A stretch of 64,000 nt of DNA, taken from Chryseobacterium sp. G0162 (GTDB lineage: Bacteria; Bacteroidota; Bacteroidia; Flavobacteriales; Weeksellaceae). The notes under the pieces are model-generated. The model saw nothing but the letters and a program-made list of their open reading frames with translations. It had not been told where the DNA came from and made no database searches. The DNA is taken from the NCBI RefSeq assembly GCF_003815715.1, contig NZ_CP033922.1, forward strand, positions 1,952,001 through 2,016,000, read 5' to 3'. A program made the position numbers and the translations under genes. Shown here one piece after another: positions 61,358 to 64,000 of this stretch; position 1 is the stretch's first letter, and each line of letters begins with the position of its first letter.

Positions 61358-61922
61358 TAATTTTTTACTCCTCATTATACTTCTGACTTTATTTGTTGCC
61401 TGTAATAAAAAAACAGAAGCCAGTGACCTGGATAAACTACGAAACAGTAACAACACAAAAAGCTATCCGGCTGTACAAATGGATAGCATGCAGGCTATCA
61501 ATTCTATAACAAAGCAGAAGGTTCAGGAGCTTCTTGATCTATCTACCCTGTATGTCAGTGGCAATAGAAATACCGAAGTAGACAGTTTTATTTATTCCCA
61601 AATGGAAAGCTATTTCCACAAACCTGATTCTCTGACTTTCAAAAGAATGTTTAAGGAGCTGGATAGCATGAAAGTAAAAGCAGCAAAAGTAAACTCACTC
61701 AATGTTTATAAAGAATTTTATAAAAAAGACACGCTGGATTACGCCAAATTCAATGTGGAATATTTTGATGACAAGAATAAATCTTTAGGAAGTTTTGAAA
61801 AGAATGCACAGTATATCTTATTATCAACTTCAAAGCTGAAAAAAGAGTTTAAATTTTACTTTTTAGATTTTTATTCCAAACCGCTTAAAAAAGACAGTAC
61901 CTCTGTAGCCGTAACCAAATAG
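61344..61922 (+). CDS. Predicted lipoprotein, partner of the gene before it
   Basis: The 192-residue protein starts MKRINNFLLLIILLTLFVACNKK with lipobox FVAC. The mature part is helical and charged. Its start lies inside the last codons of the preceding gene (14-nt overlap), so the two are translationally coupled and probably act together at the inner membrane or periplasm. Its 3' end overlaps the convergent cyclo-ligase gene by 52 bp. No family recognised. Confidence 0.75.
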   Translation: MKRINNFLLLIILLTLFVACNKKTEASDLDKLRNSNNTKSYPAVQMDSMQAINSITKQKVQELLDLSTLYVSGNRNTEVDSFIYSQMESYFHKPDSLTFKRMFKELDSMKVKAAKVNSLNVYKEFYKKDTLDYAKFNVEYFDDKNKSLGSFEKNAQYILLSTSKLKKEFKFYFLDFYSKPLKKDSTSVAVTK

Positions 61923-62446
61923 TCAAGAGGAATATCATTTTCCCAGACATCATCGATACATTCATCGGGGTCAAAGTAATTGACTCCGATTTTTTTGGTC
62001 TCAGCAGAGATATTTTGGAAAAGTCTGTCATAGAAACCTTTTCCATATCCTATCCTATTCCCTTTCCGGTCGCAATATAAAAGCGGAGTAATCACATAGT
62101 GAAAATCTTTCTCTCCGGAATCCTCATTGGAAATTGGTTCTGAAATTCCCCAATGGTTTGTTTCAAATACAGTATCCTTGAAAATTTCAATAGCAATCAG
62201 TTGATCGTCTACAATTTTAGGTACATAAACACGGATATTTTGCGCTAAAAAATAATCAATGAAGATTTGAGTATCAATCTCATTAAACTTCTCAATCGGA
62301 ACAAAAATATGGACCTTTTCCCCAGACTGAGGTTTAAAGTAAGTAATGAAATTCTGAAAAATGTTTTCAGATAACAAGAAAGCCTCATCACGAGACAAGG
62401 CTTTTCTTTTTTGCATATATTGTTTTCTAAGCTCAGCTTTCAACAT
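61871..62446 (-). CDS. 5-formyltetrahydrofolate cyclo-ligase
   Basis: The 191-residue enzyme converts 5-formyltetrahydrofolate to 5,10-methenyltetrahydrofolate with ATP. The signature GYGKGFYDRLF (133-143) and the N-terminal LRKQYMQKRKALS with the ATP-binding Lys/Arg residues are present, as is PLLYCDRKGNRIG. Full length. It follows trhO by 39 nt on the same strand and ends by overlapping the opposite lipoprotein gene. Confidence 0.94.
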   Translation of the reverse strand: MLKAELRKQYMQKRKALSRDEAFLLSENIFQNFITYFKPQSGEKVHIFVPIEKFNEIDTQIFIDYFLAQNIRVYVPKIVDDQLIAIEIFKDTVFETNHWGISEPISNEDSGEKDFHYVITPLLYCDRKGNRIGYGKGFYDRLFQNISAETKKIGVNYFDPDECIDDVWENDIPLDYLVTATEVLSFLSGLE

Positions 62447-62485
62447 ACCAGTTACATTATTTTTACTGAACAGCTTCTTTATACT

Positions 62486-63856
62486 TTATGCGTTTTCAGA
62501 AGGTTCAAGAATTTTATACAGTTTGTCTGATAAACGAACTCTAAACGGAATTTCAAAAGTGATCTGATCTCCCTGTTTTGCTGTTTCGCAAGGACCTCCA
62601 TTAGCATAAATCTGAGTAATTGTGAGTTCCTGTTCACCTGTTGTAGGTCCGGAAACCAACACTCTATCTCCTACTGAAAGTTCTTTGTTTTCAATTAAAA
62701 ACTGCCCGATTTTTGATTTTGAGAAATAATGTTCTGCTTTTCCAACCAAAACTTTTTTAACAGATATTTTCTGGCGGATATTCTTGGTTTCCGCCTTCGC
62801 TAAAGGTGCTTTAGGCAGATCTCCTGAATTTTTAAACTTCAGGGCATCAGATTTTCCTTTTCTGAATACTTTATTTCCAACCTGCAATCCTTTTCTTAGC
62901 TTCAATTGTTCTTCCCAAGGCAAATGGATGGTATCCAGACATTCTGTTGAACAGCAGTTTTCCATTGCGTCTTTACATTCATCACACTGGATAAATAACA
63001 GGTGACAGGCATCATTGGCACAATTGGTATGATTGTCACAAGGTTTTCCACATTGGTGACACTGAGAAATAATGTCATCGGTAATTCTTTCCCCTAAACG
63101 GTGGTCGAATACAAAATTTTTACCAATGAATTTACTTTCTATTCCCTCTTCTTTGATCTGGCGCGTATATTCAATGATTCCTCCTTCCAGCTGGAACACA
63201 TTTTTAAACCCCTGATGTTTGAAGTAGGCACTCGCTTTTTCACAACGGATACCACCGGTACAATACATCAACAGATTTTTATCTTCTTTAAAATCCTGTA
63301 GTTGTTCATTGATGATCGGCAAACTTTCTCTGAAGTTTTCCACATCAGGAGTAATAGCTCCTTCAAAATGTCCTACTTCACTTTCATAGTGATTTCTAAA
63401 ATCCACTACAATGGTGTTTGGATCATCAAGCATATTATTAAATTCCTGGGCCTTTAAATGAACTCCTTTATTGGTTACATCAAAAGTTTCATCATTCAGA
63501 CCATCAGCAACAATTTTATGTCTTACTTTAATGGTCAGTTTTAAAAAGGAATGATTGTCTTGTTCTACCGCTACATTCAAACGGATTCCTTTCATAAAGT
63601 CGTACACTTCTAATGTATTGCGGAAAGCCTCAAATTGTTCTGCAGGAATACTCATCTGAGCATTAATTCCTTCATGGGCAACATAAATACGGCCAAGCGC
63701 ATCAAGGGCATTCCAGGCTATGAATAAGTCGTCACGAAATTTTTTGGGATCTTCAATTTTAGCGTACGCATAGAAAGATAAAGTAAGACGTTCCTTACCA
63801 GCTTCATCAATAAGTCTAGCTCTTTCTTCTGCGCTTAAGGTGTTATACAGTTGCAT
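62486..63856 (-). CDS. trhO: tRNA uridine-34 hydroxylase TrhO (rhodanese-related) with C-terminal extension
   Basis: The 456-residue protein matches the YceA/TrhO family, which hydroxylates U34 of certain tRNAs with O2. It has an N-terminal acylphosphatase-like domain (about 20-115, with RIYVAHEGINAQMS), a rhodanese domain (about 140-245) with C199 in MYCTGGIRCEKAS, and a Cys-rich segment (about 268-310, CHQCGKPCDNHTNC, CDECKDAMENCC) that may bind zinc. A further C-terminal part of about 100 residues (KKVLVGKAEHYFSKSKIGQFLI, GDRVLVSGPTTGE) resembles the small domain at the end of U32 peptidases. That last part is longer than in E. coli. Confidence 0.92.
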   Translation of the reverse strand: MQLYNTLSAEERARLIDEAGKERLTLSFYAYAKIEDPKKFRDDLFIAWNALDALGRIYVAHEGINAQMSIPAEQFEAFRNTLEVYDFMKGIRLNVAVEQDNHSFLKLTIKVRHKIVADGLNDETFDVTNKGVHLKAQEFNNMLDDPNTIVVDFRNHYESEVGHFEGAITPDVENFRESLPIINEQLQDFKEDKNLLMYCTGGIRCEKASAYFKHQGFKNVFQLEGGIIEYTRQIKEEGIESKFIGKNFVFDHRLGERITDDIISQCHQCGKPCDNHTNCANDACHLLFIQCDECKDAMENCCSTECLDTIHLPWEEQLKLRKGLQVGNKVFRKGKSDALKFKNSGDLPKAPLAKAETKNIRQKISVKKVLVGKAEHYFSKSKIGQFLIENKELSVGDRVLVSGPTTGEQELTITQIYANGGPCETAKQGDQITFEIPFRVRLSDKLYKILEPSENA

Positions 63857-64000
63857 GCTATAAACGTTTTAAGTGAGAAAAATATTTTTGCAAAGATAGG
63901 CATTTTCAAATTAACTACTTTTCCTAGACTCAATGATAATTGACAGCTACCTATCATGAATGATGATAATGAGTAATGAAAGTAACTTTTTACATTGGTA
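63857..64000. other. Upstream region of trhO to the window edge
   Basis: A -7-like TATCTTTG stands at 63891-63898 on the minus strand, 34 nt before the trhO start, without a -33 box at normal spacing. Nothing else recognisable before the edge. Confidence 0.45.

Overview
The window reads as chromosomal DNA of a flavobacterium, most likely Chryseobacterium or a close Weeksellaceae relative. It is AT-rich. Promoters follow the Bacteroidota pattern (TTG or TTTG, about 19 nt, TAnnTTTG), and start sites have A-rich leaders rather than strong Shine-Dalgarno sites. There are two secreted proteins with type IX secretion C-terminal domains, a GLPGLI-family protein, and paired glycine-glycine leader peptides. 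The genus is inference. The phylum is well supported.

Layout. At 1-302 is the end of a response regulator cut by the window edge, followed by a small lipoprotein. At 1.2-15.1 kb, on the minus strand, is the fused S10-spc-alpha ribosomal cluster in transcription order: rplC-rplD-rplW-rplB-rpsS-rplV-rpsC-rplP-rpmC-rpsQ-rplN-rplX-rplE-rpsN-rpsH-rplF-rplR-rpsE-rpmD-rplO-secY-infA-rpmJ-rpsM-rpsK-rpsD-rpoA-rplQ. At 34.1-37.6 kb, same strand, is the str operon rpsL-rpsG-fusA-rpsJ. Between rpsJ and rplC lies about 19 kb of unrelated genes. These are a glycerol regulon (DeoR repressor, divergent glpD-glpK-glpF and an outer-membrane barrel gene), secreted or lipid-anchored proteins of unknown role, a type IX secreted metalloprotease, an iron-uptake group (iron-permease-like protein, PepSY membrane protein, lipoprotein, TonB-dependent receptor) and a GLPGLI protein.

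At 37.7-44.5 kb are single genes: an alkaline-phosphatase-superfamily lipoprotein, a GT-C-like membrane protein, Dps, nicotinate phosphoribosyltransferase, a secreted YciI-like protein, two divergent GG-leader peptides and a DUF5995 protein. At 44.6-52.5 kb is a heavy-metal efflux operon (czcC-czcB-czcA order) downstream of its two-component system. Its promoter carries a strictly phased array of ATTAGA hexamers. At 52.7-64 kb are rmuC, a small membrane protein, a type IX secreted protein, a run of membrane-bound AraC regulator, membrane-bound LytTR regulator and CPBP protease, an RNA methyltransferase, an alanine-rich repeat lipoprotein, a TTG-start membrane protein with a partner lipoprotein, 5-formyltetrahydrofolate cyclo-ligase and trhO.

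How it works together. The ribosomal block makes translation and secretion core parts and holds several strong, unassigned RNA hairpins. The glp genes form an import-phosphorylate-oxidise pathway for glycerol, with an outer-membrane pore possibly added. The TonB and PepSY group, the permease and Dps all bear on iron. The czc genes with their sensor pair form a metal-responsive efflux unit. No rRNA, tRNA, CRISPR array, insertion sequence or prophage was seen.
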